A DNA stretch of 64,000 nt. Origin: Yoonia ponticola. GTDB taxonomy: Bacteria > Pseudomonadota > Alphaproteobacteria > Rhodobacterales > Rhodobacteraceae. The position numbers and the translations under genes were made by a program. The stretch is from assembly GCF_014199395.1 (NCBI RefSeq), contig NZ_JACIJM010000003.1, forward strand, positions 372,001-436,000, given 5' to 3'. Positions 23,401 through 32,315 of the stretch are shown in pieces (within the stretch, counting starts at the first letter, position 1; the number at the start of each line of letters is the position of its first letter). Below the pieces are notes generated by a model. That model saw only the letters and a list, made by a program, of their open reading frames with translations, ran no database searches and was not told the DNA's origin.

Positions 23401-24897
23401 ATGAACGAGATTGCGACATTTAACGCAACCGGAACCGACGTCGAAACGACCAATCAGATGCCACATTCCATCGAGGCTGAACAACAGCTTCTGGGTGCGA
23501 TTCTGACCAATAACGACGTGTTTGACCGTGTGGCCTCTATCGTTGGTCCGGACCATTTTTACGACCCCGTGCATGCACGAATCTTTGAAGTTGCATCCGC
23601 GCGGATCGCGAAAAACGCGCTTGCGTCGCCTGTCACGCTCAAGACGTTTCTTGAGGATGACGAGGGTCTCAAAGAACTCGGCGGGCCAGCCTATTTGGCG
23701 CGTCTTGCGGGTGCTGCGATCTCTGCGTTTGCGGCGGCTGATTACGCCCAAATGATCTATGATTTGTCGGTGCGTCGCGAGTTGATCACCGTGGGTCAGG
23801 CGATTGCCGAAAAGGCCGCCAAGGTCGACGTGAAAAGCGAGCCGCGCGAACAGATTGTTGAGGCGGAACAAGAACTTTACCGCCTTGCCGAGCAAGGCAC
23901 ATCGGAAAGCGGTTTCCAGAGTTTTCTAAAGGCCGTGACCCAAGCCGTGAACCTAGCCAACACCGCGTATCAGCGGGATGGCGATCTGTCCGGTGTCTCT
24001 ACTGGCTTGATTGATATGGATAAAAAGCTGGGCGGCTTGCACAAGTCCGACCTTTTGATCCTTGCGGGTCGTCCGTCGATGGGGAAAACATCGCTTGCCA
24101 CCAACATCGCGTATAACGTCGCAAAGGCCTATAAAAAGGGCATTCTGCACGACGGAACCGAAGGCGCTGTAAATGGCGGCGTTGTTGGGTTTTATTCGCT
24201 CGAAATGTCTGCCGACCAGTTGGCCGCGCGTATTCTGTCCGAAGCATCCGAGGTTCCATCCGAGCAAATTCGTCGTGGTGACATGACAGAGGCCGAATTC
24301 CGGCGCTTTGTTGAGGCTGCCAAGCAGCTTGAAAGCTGCCCGTTGTTCATCGACGACACGCCTGCCCTGCCGATTTCGCAGCTTGCGGCCCGTGCGCGAC
24401 GCTTGAAACGGACGCATGGTTTGGACGTTTTGATCATCGACTATCTTCAGCTGGTGCGTGGCACAGGTCGCTCGGAAAACCGTGTGAACGAGATTTCCGA
24501 GATCACGATGGGCCTCAAAGCGATTGCGAAGGAATTGCAGATTCCTGTGATTGCTTTGTCCCAGTTGTCGCGTCAGGTGGAAAACCGCGAAGATAAACGC
24601 CCGCAGCTGTCGGATTTGCGTGAATCGGGGTCGATTGAGCAAGATGCCGACGTCGTGATGTTTGTGTACCGCGAAGAATATTACGTAGAACGCGAAAAGC
24701 CCGGCGATCACGAGATGGAAAAAATGGCTGCTTGGCAGGAACGTATGGAAAACCTGCACGGTAAGGCCGAAGTTGTGATCGGCAAACAGCGGCACGGTCC
24801 AATTGGGACGGTTGAACTGTCGTTCGAGGGACAATTCACGCGTTTTGGCAACCTTGTACAGCCTTGGCAGAACCCGAATCAAAGCGAAGAATATTAA
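23401..24897 (+). CDS. dnaB: replicative DNA helicase
   Basis: Hexameric helicase that unwinds DNA at the replication fork. The 498-residue protein has the N-terminal primase-interaction domain (SIEAEQQLLGAILTNNDVFD), then the RecA-like ATPase with Walker A GRPSMGKTS (about residue 222), GVVGFYSLEMSADQLAARIL, Walker B DVLIIDYLQL, and the arginine-finger region LSQLSRQVENREDKRPQLSD. No intein is present. The frame also allows a GTG one codon earlier; AAGGGG six bases before the ATG favours 23401. DnaA-box-like sites precede it. Confidence 0.96.
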   Translation: MNEIATFNATGTDVETTNQMPHSIEAEQQLLGAILTNNDVFDRVASIVGPDHFYDPVHARIFEVASARIAKNALASPVTLKTFLEDDEGLKELGGPAYLARLAGAAISAFAAADYAQMIYDLSVRRELITVGQAIAEKAAKVDVKSEPREQIVEAEQELYRLAEQGTSESGFQSFLKAVTQAVNLANTAYQRDGDLSGVSTGLIDMDKKLGGLHKSDLLILAGRPSMGKTSLATNIAYNVAKAYKKGILHDGTEGAVNGGVVGFYSLEMSADQLAARILSEASEVPSEQIRRGDMTEAEFRRFVEAAKQLESCPLFIDDTPALPISQLAARARRLKRTHGLDVLIIDYLQLVRGTGRSENRVNEISEITMGLKAIAKELQIPVIALSQLSRQVENREDKRPQLSDLRESGSIEQDADVVMFVYREEYYVEREKPGDHEMEKMAAWQERMENLHGKAEVVIGKQRHGPIGTVELSFEGQFTRFGNLVQPWQNPNQSEEY

Positions 24898-24937
24898 CGT
24901 ATTTAGTTGCGCCTCTGCTTATCGTGGGGGCGCAGCG

Positions 24938-25735
24938 TTACGACAATTCGGCGATCAAATCCGGTGCTGGTGATGTCACACGTTGGTAAAGATGCCAGCT
25001 TGCGTGGCCCAAAATTGGCATCGCGATAAAGAGGCCAAGGAATAACGGAATCATTGCGATCAGCGTGATAATTCCGATGCAAATCCCCCAGAGTATATAG
25101 GTTAATGGACACGCTGCGACCGCCCCGATTGAGGTGATGATGGCGGTGACGAAATCGACATCGCGGTCCAGTAGCATCGGCATGCCTAGCACGCTCATCC
25201 CGAAGACGATAAGCGCGAAAACGCTGCCGACGGCCGTGCCGAAGCCGAGCATCATTAGACCGTTGGGACTGAGGAATACGTCGAACGTGGATAGGACGTT
25301 GGTCATCGGTGACAGGCCGAGGAACAGCGCAAAGATCATGTGACCGAGGAAGAACCAGAACAGGAAAACCACCACAATGATCGCGGCGAGCCACGGCAAT
25401 TGCCCGCCACGTTGCGCCCAGACGGTGGCAACCACGTCTTTGAAACGGGCTTGTCCGGTCGTGTGTAATTCGCGGCTGGTCTCGTAGAAACCGAGAGCCG
25501 CGAGGCTGCCGATCAGCGGATAGCCCATGACCGCCAAGATTAACCAATATGTCGTGCCTGTTAGCACCGTGATCGCGGCCATGATCAGCCCTGCGAGCAC
25601 AAAGAAACTGGCAAAGAAAACCGCAAGACCGGGCGCCGCTTTGAAATCCTGCACCCCATGTTTCAGGCTTGCAGTCAGATCGGCAAGTGTGAGCGTGCGC
25701 ACCTGTGGGGCGCCGTGAGGGCGTGTCATTGTCAT
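24938..25735 (-). CDS. DUF2189 multi-pass membrane protein
   Basis: A 265-residue inner-membrane protein of the DUF2189 family. About six hydrophobic segments are visible, including residues 38-60, 65-82, 115-140, 158-180, and a pair near 195-240 (GICIGIITLIAMIPLFLGLF). The C-terminal GHASWHLYQRV is a family hallmark. Function is unknown; no catalytic motif stands out. Two nearby ATG codons (25735 and 25729) could start translation; neither has a strong ribosome binding site. It is convergent with dnaB and divergent from the membrane protein at 25845. Confidence 0.85.
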   Translation of the reverse strand: MTMTRPHGAPQVRTLTLADLTASLKHGVQDFKAAPGLAVFFASFFVLAGLIMAAITVLTGTTYWLILAVMGYPLIGSLAALGFYETSRELHTTGQARFKDVVATVWAQRGGQLPWLAAIIVVVFLFWFFLGHMIFALFLGLSPMTNVLSTFDVFLSPNGLMMLGFGTAVGSVFALIVFGMSVLGMPMLLDRDVDFVTAIITSIGAVAACPLTYILWGICIGIITLIAMIPLFLGLFIAMPILGHASWHLYQRVTSPAPDLIAELS

Positions 25736-25844
25736 AGCTTTACTATGCCGCGTCCTAAAAAAATGTAAACGACACCGATGGTGTGATTTGTTTTTTGGCC
25801 GCGCGGACCCTATCTTTATGCGAACGTCATAAGGGGCAATATTC

Positions 25845-27158
25845 ATGGCCAAAGACACCGATCCCGCGCAATTAAGCCGCACGCAGGCCCACGCATTGCG
25901 CCATGCCAACGAATTAGAAGGCCATTTGACATGGTTGGACGGGATCACGGGCACCGCCTTGGGCGTGTTGGCCGTGGCGTCTGGCATTTACACTTATTTA
26001 GGGGTTTCGTCGTTATTAGATGATAACGGGGCGCTGAGTTTCATTGCGGCGATGGCCTATTCGGTGGCCGTTTCAGTCGCGATCTTTGTGTTCTGGTCGT
26101 ATCTTTTGCGGTTGCTGCCCGCCGTGCGCACGGTCGGGTCGCGGATCGGGTTATTTTTGTCGATGTGTTTGGGTTCATTGGCAATTATCGCGATGTCCTC
26201 GTGGTTAAATGCCGCTGCTTTGGCGGGGGCTGCTGCGGTTGAGCAGCATTTGGCGACGACTGTGCAGGACTATCAAGCCGCTCTTGAGCGGGCGAATACG
26301 ATTGCCGTATCGGCCCAAGGATTGCAGCGCGATGTGGCGCGTGTGCGGCAAGGCTTTGACGATTTGAGCGAGCAAGAAGCGACGGGAAACCTGTCGGGGA
26401 TCGCGGGCCAAGGTGCTGTGTTTCGGTTGTTGCAACAAAAGTCGGGCGAATTGGCCGGATTAGAGACCCAGATCGCGTCCCAGCAGCCGTTTGTTGATGC
26501 GGCTTTTGCTGAGGGGAACGCAATTCTGTCGCGGATGCGGGCTTTGACGGTTGAAGCGGGTCCGGTTGAGCCGCGCTCGGTTTTGTTCTCGGAAGAGGCC
26601 GTGCGTTTGGCGAATATTATTACGCAGTTGCGGCAATTGTCCGTGGCCCCATTAGTCGTGCGTGCCGCGCAGGATTTGTCGGCGTCAGTCGTCACGCCGC
26701 AGTTGCGATCCACGTCGAATGAAACGCGGCAGGATCAGGCCGCGACGATTGATTCTGTGCTGACTGTATTGGGTCAACGGGCGGAAACGTTGCGCATCGC
26801 CGCAGAGGCCGTCAGCAGCATGACCCCGCCGTCTGACACCGTTTACACGCCGATTTCCACGGCGGACGCGGTGATCAAATATGCGGGTAATTTCATCCCA
26901 AGCTGGGCCGGTGCCATCGCGATTGACCTGCTGCCCGCCGTGTTGGTGTTAATCATGACCGTGACGCAAGCCGCCATTCGCGCGGGCCGCGACGGATCGA
27001 CCACCGAGGACATGATGACGCTGGCTGATTTGCGGGCCGCGATGATCGCCTTGAAAGAGGTCGAAGGGCATTTGCACGTCAAAGCCCCCGAACCGATTGC
27101 AGAACCGCATCCCGTGATTGGCCCACAGCCCGTGCAGATGACAAAGCCTGCTGAATGA
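25845..27158 (+). CDS. membrane protein with long helical middle part, unknown function
   Basis: A 437-residue protein with three N-terminal membrane helices (about residues 31-53, 66-91, 101-122), a roughly 220-residue polar, helical region with coiled-coil character (HLATTVQDYQAALERAN onwards), and a fourth membrane helix near 350-375 (AIAIDLLPAVLVLIMTV). The C-terminal tail is Pro-rich. AAGGGG lies upstream of the ATG. Its last codon overlaps the ATG of the ClpP-like gene, so the two are co-translated and may form one envelope complex. I do not recognise the family. Confidence 0.8.
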   Translation: MAKDTDPAQLSRTQAHALRHANELEGHLTWLDGITGTALGVLAVASGIYTYLGVSSLLDDNGALSFIAAMAYSVAVSVAIFVFWSYLLRLLPAVRTVGSRIGLFLSMCLGSLAIIAMSSWLNAAALAGAAAVEQHLATTVQDYQAALERANTIAVSAQGLQRDVARVRQGFDDLSEQEATGNLSGIAGQGAVFRLLQQKSGELAGLETQIASQQPFVDAAFAEGNAILSRMRALTVEAGPVEPRSVLFSEEAVRLANIITQLRQLSVAPLVVRAAQDLSASVVTPQLRSTSNETRQDQAATIDSVLTVLGQRAETLRIAAEAVSSMTPPSDTVYTPISTADAVIKYAGNFIPSWAGAIAIDLLPAVLVLIMTVTQAAIRAGRDGSTTEDMMTLADLRAAMIALKEVEGHLHVKAPEPIAEPHPVIGPQPVQMTKPAE

Positions 27159-27946
27159 CCGACGCCGCCGGTAAAAAACGCAAGCCTCACAGCCTGTTAC
27201 GCTGGGTGCTGTGGGTGCAGCTAGGCTTTGCGGTGGTGCTGTTCGGCTCTGATCTGGTGCGGGTTTTGCCGCAGATTGTCGCTCCGTCGAATGCACCGCA
27301 GATGACTGAGCCGCTTCGACCTGGCGATCAGACGCGGCGGTTTAATCCTGCGCAATTGCCCGAGCGCGAGGCGTCGCCCAATTCGCGCCCACTACCCAAC
27401 ACGGGCGATATGCCGTCGCGGTTAATGTTCGAGGCTGTGCAGTGGGAGGGCCGTGACGCGGTCACGATGACCGGCCAAATCCAAGCGGGTGATGCAGCGC
27501 GATTCACCGAATTTCTGGACCGCAACGACACGCCTGAGGTGGTCTACCTGAATAGCCCCGGTGGGTCGGTCACGGATGCTTTGGTCATTGGCCAAGCGAT
27601 CCGCGATATGGAGGCGGAAACCGCCATGTCCGACGCTGATATTTGCTTGTCTGCCTGCCCCTATATTCTGGCCGCTGGCACGTCCCGCGCGATCCCCGAC
27701 GGGGCTTGGGTCGGGGTGCATCAACACTACTTTGGCGAAAACATCGCCCTGCCCGCTTTTTTGGCTGTTGAGGACATTCAACGCGGACAAGGCGACGTCA
27801 TGCGCTACCTTGATACCATGGGAATCAACCCGCTGGTGATGCAGCACGCGCTCGTCACACCGCCTGACGAGATCTACATTTTGACGCAGGACGAATTGAG
27901 AACCTATGATTTCCTACCAGAAAGCGCCGAAGCCACTGCGAACTGA
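27155..27946 (+). CDS. membrane-anchored ClpP/crotonase-fold protein (COG3904-like)
   Basis: A 263-residue protein with one N-terminal membrane anchor (residues 18-40, VLWVQLGFAVVLFGSDLV) and a periplasmic ClpP-like domain. Fold markers are VVYLNSPGGSVTDALVIG (about 129-146), ICLSACPYILAAGTSR with a candidate nucleophile Ser (about 168), and VGVHQHYFG with a candidate catalytic His. This arrangement resembles ClpP and signal-peptide-peptidase-type proteases, but activity is not proven for this family. It starts in a 4-base overlap with the preceding membrane protein, which may be its partner. Confidence 0.82.
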   Translation: MTDAAGKKRKPHSLLRWVLWVQLGFAVVLFGSDLVRVLPQIVAPSNAPQMTEPLRPGDQTRRFNPAQLPEREASPNSRPLPNTGDMPSRLMFEAVQWEGRDAVTMTGQIQAGDAARFTEFLDRNDTPEVVYLNSPGGSVTDALVIGQAIRDMEAETAMSDADICLSACPYILAAGTSRAIPDGAWVGVHQHYFGENIALPAFLAVEDIQRGQGDVMRYLDTMGINPLVMQHALVTPPDEIYILTQDELRTYDFLPESAEATAN

Positions 27947-27991
27947 CACCTTTTTCTTGACCTCCCGCGCCGGAGTGACAAAAGGGACGTC

Positions 27992-29029
27992 ATGAGCACT
28001 GGACACATATCAATCGACCTTTCCGCTGTGGCCGCCAACTGGCGTGCCCTTGATGCAAAAACGACCACCGAGACAGGTGCCGTCGTCAAGGCTGACGGCT
28101 ATGGCTTGGGGGCTGTGCGGGTCGCAACGGCCTTGGCTAAGGTCGGCGCACGCAAGTTTTTTGTCGCCGTCGCCGAAGAAGGTGCCGCGCTGCGCAAAGC
28201 CTTGGGTGACGAGTTTGAAATCAGTGTGTTCGCGGGCCATATGGAAGGCGACACGCAGCTTATTCACGACAACGCGCTGACCCCTATTTTGAATTCGGTT
28301 GATCAAATCGCACGGCATATGAAGGCGCTGCCGAAGCACCGTTTCGGTGTGCAGCTTGATACGGGCATGAACCGTCTGGGGCTGGAATGGGACGATTGGG
28401 CGGCTGTCGCTGAAATCGTGTTGTCTGAACGCCCGTCTATGGTGATGAGCCATCTCGCCTGTGCCGATGATCCAGATCACCCGATGAACCCTTACCAGTT
28501 GGACATTTTTCATAAAATGACTGACGGGATCACCACGCCGCGGTCGTTATCGGCGACAGGTGGCATGTTGCTGGGCGCCGATTATCATTTCGACATTTGT
28601 CGTCCCGGGATTGGTCTTTATGGCGGCGCACCGTTCAAGGATTCGCGCCCTGTTGTGCGGCTCGATCTGCCCGTCATTCAGGTCCGTGCGTTGGACGCTG
28701 GTGAAGTCGCAGGTTACGGCAATTCTTGGCAGGCCGCCCGCCCGTCCCGCATCGCGACCGTCTCTGCAGGCTATGCTGACGGATTGCTGCGGGCGATGTC
28801 CGACAAAGCCACGCTTTGGTATGACGATCACCCCTGCCCGTTGGTGGGACGTGTGTCGATGGATTTGCTGACCGTGGACGTGACGGACCTCGGCTTTGAT
28901 CCCGAAGCGTTAACCATCCTTGGCCCCAAACAATCTATTGACCAATTGGCAGACCGCGCTGGCACGATCGGCTACGAAATCCTGACGTCGCTGGGTCGCC
29001 GCTATTCACGTCAGTCCGTCAGCGGGTGA
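27992..29029 (+). CDS. alr: alanine racemase
   Basis: PLP enzyme making D-alanine for peptidoglycan. In the 345-residue protein the PLP lysine is Lys33 in [11 protein letters not shown], and the second catalytic base is the Tyr of [10 protein letters not shown] (about 255). [14 protein letters not shown] and [14 protein letters not shown] are further family segments. AAAGGGA lies upstream of the ATG. The stop overlaps the GTG of the following permease gene, tying D-alanine synthesis and the ABC pair into one transcript. Confidence 0.95.
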   Translation: MSTGHISIDLSAVAANWRALDAKTTTETGAVVKADGYGLGAVRVATALAKVGARKFFVAVAEEGAALRKALGDEFEISVFAGHMEGDTQLIHDNALTPILNSVDQIARHMKALPKHRFGVQLDTGMNRLGLEWDDWAAVAEIVLSERPSMVMSHLACADDPDHPMNPYQLDIFHKMTDGITTPRSLSATGGMLLGADYHFDICRPGIGLYGGAPFKDSRPVVRLDLPVIQVRALDAGEVAGYGNSWQAARPSRIATVSAGYADGLLRAMSDKATLWYDDHPCPLVGRVSMDLLTVDVTDLGFDPEALTILGPKQSIDQLADRAGTIGYEILTSLGRRYSRQSVSG

Positions 29030-29799
29030 GATTTTTAGCCGCGATAGGTGCGGCGGTGCTGGGGGCATTGGCGGCCCTTGGGCGCTTTGCGATTTTCACT
29101 GGGCAGACGATCAGCCACCTTGCGCGCCCACCGTTTTATGGCGGCGCGTTTGGGCAGGCCTTGATCCAGATCGGCTATTTTTCATTGCCGGTTGTCGGCC
29201 TGACCGCGTTCTTCACAGGCGGCGCGTTGGCGTTGCAAATCTATTCCGGCGGGGCGCGGTTTTCGGCAGAGGCCGTTGTACCGCAGATCGTTGCAATCGG
29301 CATGGTCCGCGAATTGGGTCCGGTTTTGGTGGGCTTGATGATTGCCGCGCGGGTCACATCGTCGATAGCCGCTGAAATCGCCACGATGAAAGTGACCGAG
29401 CAGATCGACGCGTTGGTCACGCTATCCACGCATCCGATGAAATACCTGACCTTGCCCCGCGTTTTGGCGGCGACGTTAATGATGCCGTTGCTGGTCGCTG
29501 TTGGCGATACCATCGGGATTTTCGGCGGCTATTTAGTCAGCACGCAACGGCTGGGATTTAACGCCGCCAGCTATATGCAGAACACGATCGATTTTCTCGA
29601 AGTGCTTGATATCACGTCGTCATTAGCCAAAGGTGCTGTGTTTGGATTTATCGCTGCCATCGTCGGCTGCTATTACGGGATGACGTCGGAACGCGGCGCG
29701 ATGGGCGTTGGACGGGCGACAAAGGGGGCGGTTGTGGCCGCGTCAGTCTTGATCTTGGCCGCGAATTTCTTCCTGACAGAAGCGTTTTTCAGCACATGA
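29026..29799 (+). CDS. MlaE-family ABC transporter permease
   Basis: A 257-residue inner-membrane permease of the MlaE/YrbE family, with five to six hydrophobic segments and the family core [21 protein letters not shown] and the following [16 protein letters not shown]. MlaE-type permeases move phospholipids or related lipids across the envelope. It starts at a GTG overlapping the alr stop and itself overlaps the ATPase gene by 4 bases. No MlaD-type substrate-binding gene follows here, so the pair may use a distant MCE partner or act in another lipid path. Confidence 0.9.
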   Translation: MRFLAAIGAAVLGALAALGRFAIFTGQTISHLARPPFYGGAFGQALIQIGYFSLPVVGLTAFFTGGALALQIYSGGARFSAEAVVPQIVAIGMVRELGPVLVGLMIAARVTSSIAAEIATMKVTEQIDALVTLSTHPMKYLTLPRVLAATLMMPLLVAVGDTIGIFGGYLVSTQRLGFNAASYMQNTIDFLEVLDITSSLAKGAVFGFIAAIVGCYYGMTSERGAMGVGRATKGAVVAASVLILAANFFLTEAFFST

Positions 29800-30533
29800 T
29801 TACGCTGTCCGGCATTCATAAAACATTCGAGGGGAACCCTGTGTTGCGCGGCGTCGATCTGACGGTTGGGCGCGGCGAAAGCATGGTGATTATCGGTGGG
29901 TCCGGGTCCGGTAAATCGGTGTTGATCAAGTGTATTCTGGGGCTTTTGACGCCAGATATTGGCGAGATCACGATTGACGGTGCTGCGATGACGCCGAAAT
30001 CCCAAACGGGATTTTTAGACCGCTTCGGGATGCTGTTCCAAGGTGGGGCGCTGTTCGACAGCCTGCCCGTTTGGCAAAATGTCGCGTTCAGATTGCTGCG
30101 CGGACCGCAAAAAGCGCAGGCGCGTGAGATCGCTGTCGCAAAGCTGGCGCAAGTTGGGCTGAAGGCGGATATTGCTGATCGCTATCCGTCTGAATTGTCG
30201 GGTGGCATGCAGAAACGTGTGGGCCTTGCCCGCGCGATTGCGGCTGATCCAGAGGTGATTTTCTTTGACGAGCCGACAACCGGTTTGGACCCGATCATGG
30301 CTGGCGTGATCAACGATTTGATCCGCAATGTGGTGACAGAATTGGGCGTGACGGCGATCACGATCACCCACGATATGACGTCCGTAGACACAATCGCGGA
30401 CAAAGTTGCGATGCTGCATGACGGGAAAATCCGGTGGACTGGCGCGAAATCGGCGATGGAAACTGCCGACGATCCGTATCTGACGCAGTTTATTGCAGGC
30501 ACGACGGATGGGCCAATTAAGGCGCGTTGGTAA
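29796..30533 (+). CDS. MlaF-family ABC transporter ATP-binding protein
   Basis: A 245-residue ABC ATPase. Walker A is GGSGSGKS (about residue 37), the signature is LSGGMQKRVGLARAIA, and Walker B is VIFFDEPTTGLDP, the MlaF-specific form with GLDPIMAGVI. The H-loop is in ITITHDM. It would energise the permease encoded just upstream. The gene ends the alr-permease-ATPase operon; about 370 bp without a confirmed gene follow. Confidence 0.92.
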   Translation: MITLSGIHKTFEGNPVLRGVDLTVGRGESMVIIGGSGSGKSVLIKCILGLLTPDIGEITIDGAAMTPKSQTGFLDRFGMLFQGGALFDSLPVWQNVAFRLLRGPQKAQAREIAVAKLAQVGLKADIADRYPSELSGGMQKRVGLARAIAADPEVIFFDEPTTGLDPIMAGVINDLIRNVVTELGVTAITITHDMTSVDTIADKVAMLHDGKIRWTGAKSAMETADDPYLTQFIAGTTDGPIKARW

Positions 30534-30673
30534 GGCCGATTCGGAGCGAGTTTCTTGGGATTGCGGTATAATTTGTCAAAAAGATGGCAATTGTGACCCT
30601 TTTCGCAACAACCGTTTTTGGCATTTTTTGTTTCAACTCAGGAAACATGCGCCAAATCAAAAATGTTTGCGGA

Positions 30674-30688
30674 TTAACCTTTAATTAA
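30674..30688. promoter_or_regulatory. candidate CtrA binding site
   Basis: TTAACCTTTAATTAA fits the alphaproteobacterial CtrA consensus TTAA-N7-TTAA exactly. It ends 8 bp before the ATG of the tiny ORF at 30697 and about 215 bp before the gene at 30906. Confidence 0.5.
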
Positions 30689-30696
30689 GGGGTCAT

Positions 30697-30753
30697 ATGG
30701 CAGAATTGGAAATGGCAGATCGCGATTGCAAACTGAAAGACCCCGTTTATTGA
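30697..30753 (+). CDS. possible 18-residue peptide
   Basis: ATG with AAGGGG seven bases upstream opens an 18-codon frame, MAELEMADRDCKLKDPVY, ending in TGA. The peptide is charged, has one cysteine and no membrane segment. The good ribosome binding site and the adjacent CtrA-type box make it worth listing, but a frame this short could be chance. Confidence 0.35.
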   Translation: MAELEMADRDCKLKDPVY

Positions 30754-30905
30754 CCACGAAAGGGAAACAATAACCCAAGATACCGCTTAGAATCACGTCG
30801 CAAAAGCGGCTGCGTCAACAACGGATTGGAATTCCCCTTTGGCAGCAAGCAGTTGTTCGCCTATCCTAAAGCTATCTTTAGCATTTGGGGGAATGCACTT
30901 TGTTG

Positions 30906-31706
30906 ATGTTCATGCGCAATGCCACCCGTATTTGCCACGCCCTTTCTCTTTTTCTGGTCGCGGCTTTCGCCATCGCTTTGGTCTTTTACACGATCATGTG
31001 CGCCTTGGGGCAATCGCCTTGGTTCACGATGCCGCTGACGTTTGGGGAAACGACGTTTCCGCACGCGGGGATGTATGTGCAGATCGTCCTCACCGTTCTG
31101 GTCGGGTCGATGGCGTTTTACCTGCCAACAAATGCACGGATCATGGCGTTAGAGAACAGTCACCGCAAATTCCACATCTCGATGTCAGATGTCGCCCGCG
31201 CCTATCACGAGGTCCACACCGCCGACCGTGCTGGTCTGTTTACCCTATCGTCCGAATTTGACGCGGTGCGTGAACGGCTAGCCTATCTGCGCGATCACCC
31301 TGATTTGGAACAGCTGGAACCTGCGGTCATGGAAGTAGCAGCGCAGATGAGCCAGCAAGCCCGTCATTTGGCTGATGTGTATTCAGACGAAAAAGTCGCG
31401 CGCGCCAAGGCGTTTTTGGCCCAACGCCAACAAGAGGCCGAAATGCAGCAAGAGCGGATTATCGAAGCGCTGCATGCTTGCACCGAAATTCGCAAATGGG
31501 CGCAACAGGTTGAGTTGGAAGAAAGCATCGTAGCCTCGCAATTGGCGCAGTTGGATGAAAAGCTGCAAAAGGCCCTGCCCGTCTTGGGATATTCGTTGGA
31601 ACACGAAGACGGCGACGAATATTTGGTCGATTTGGAAGTGCCGGACGTTGCAAAGGATCTCGACAGCAACGTGTTGATTTTGGCACAAAAACCGGCGGCG
31701 GAATGA
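30906..31706 (+). CDS. membrane-anchored coiled-coil protein, unknown function
   Basis: About 266 residues. Two membrane helices (about residues 8-32 and 48-68) are followed by a cytoplasmic, strongly helical region (about 110-240) rich in Glu, Gln and Ala with coiled-coil character, and an acidic tail. The start is uncertain: GGGGGA at 30887 would fit a TTG at 30900 better than the ATG at 30906 chosen here. Homologues in roseobacters are, as I recall, often labelled DNA repair protein, but nothing in the sequence supports that. It is followed by the pqiA-like gene on the same strand. Confidence 0.75.
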   Translation: MFMRNATRICHALSLFLVAAFAIALVFYTIMCALGQSPWFTMPLTFGETTFPHAGMYVQIVLTVLVGSMAFYLPTNARIMALENSHRKFHISMSDVARAYHEVHTADRAGLFTLSSEFDAVRERLAYLRDHPDLEQLEPAVMEVAAQMSQQARHLADVYSDEKVARAKAFLAQRQQEAEMQQERIIEALHACTEIRKWAQQVELEESIVASQLAQLDEKLQKALPVLGYSLEHEDGDEYLVDLEVPDVAKDLDSNVLILAQKPAAE

Positions 31707-31772
31707 CGGGGACTTGTATGGCGGCGCACACCATCCCCATTTAGGGCGCAGTGTTTGTCATTCAGGTGTTCC

Positions 31773-32219
31773 ATGCTTTCTGTCCTTAAAATTGTTAACC
31801 TTAGCCTATTAATCTTGTTCCCGATCGCGTGGTTTGCCCCTTTGATGCGTGCAGGATTGCTGCCGTTGTTTGGATTATCAGAGATATCCGTGATCTCGGG
31901 GCTGCAGAGCCTGTGGAAGACGGATGTGTTTCTCGCCCTGCTGGTCACGGTGTTTGCACTGTTCGCGCCTTATCTGAAAACCATTGGGCTGGCGCTGGTG
32001 CATTTTGATCTGCTGAAGGCGAAAACGCTGCCCGTCTTGGGGTATATGGGTAAATTAGCTATGGCTGATATCTTCTTGATTGCACTGTATATTGTCGTCG
32101 CAAAGGGTGTCGGTATCGGCAAGGTCGAGACAGCTTGGGGTTTGTATATGTTTACCGCCTGCATTTTGACGTCGATCCTGATTTCCGCACTCACGCCGAA
32201 GCAATCGCCTGTCGTTTGA
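31773..32219 (+). CDS. paraquat-inducible protein A-like membrane protein
   Basis: A 148-residue membrane protein matching the PqiA domain (single copy), with four hydrophobic segments near residues 5-25, 45-66, 90-110 and 122-143, including TDVFLALLVTVFALFAPY. PqiA proteins work with MCE proteins in envelope lipid transport in E. coli, where the domain is duplicated. The zinc-ribbon cysteines of full-length PqiA are absent. A weak AGGT precedes the ATG at 31773. A double-hairpin repeat starts right after the stop. Confidence 0.8.
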   Translation: MLSVLKIVNLSLLILFPIAWFAPLMRAGLLPLFGLSEISVISGLQSLWKTDVFLALLVTVFALFAPYLKTIGLALVHFDLLKAKTLPVLGYMGKLAMADIFLIALYIVVAKGVGIGKVETAWGLYMFTACILTSILISALTPKQSPVV

Positions 32220-32222
32220 CCC

Positions 32223-32264
32223 CGATTTTTCGCGAAAAATCATACGAATTTTCGAGAAAATTCG
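32223..32264. repeat. double-hairpin repeat, copy C (reverse order)
   Basis: GATTTTTC-GC-GAAAAATC (32224-32241), then a spacer ending in TA, then CGAATTTTC-GA-GAAAATTCG (32245-32264). The two modules are those of copy A in reversed order, as expected if the element is inverted. It begins 3 bp after the pqiA-like stop and lies about 50 bp before radA. Confidence 0.85.
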
Positions 32265-32315
32265 CCCCCGTGGATTCCCGTTGCGGCCGGATTGAAAATG
32301 GGACAAAACGGAAAC

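Larger units (their letters stand above)
30534..30905. other. intergenic region with CtrA-type box and tiny ORF
   Basis: Between the ABC ATPase and the next firm gene lie about 370 AT-richer bases. They hold a TATAAT hexamer at 30567 without a clear -35 element, a TTAA-N7-TTAA box at 30674, an 18-codon ORF at 30697 with a good ribosome binding site, and the leader of the gene starting near 30906. A small RNA is possible but not demonstrable from sequence alone. Confidence 0.5.
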
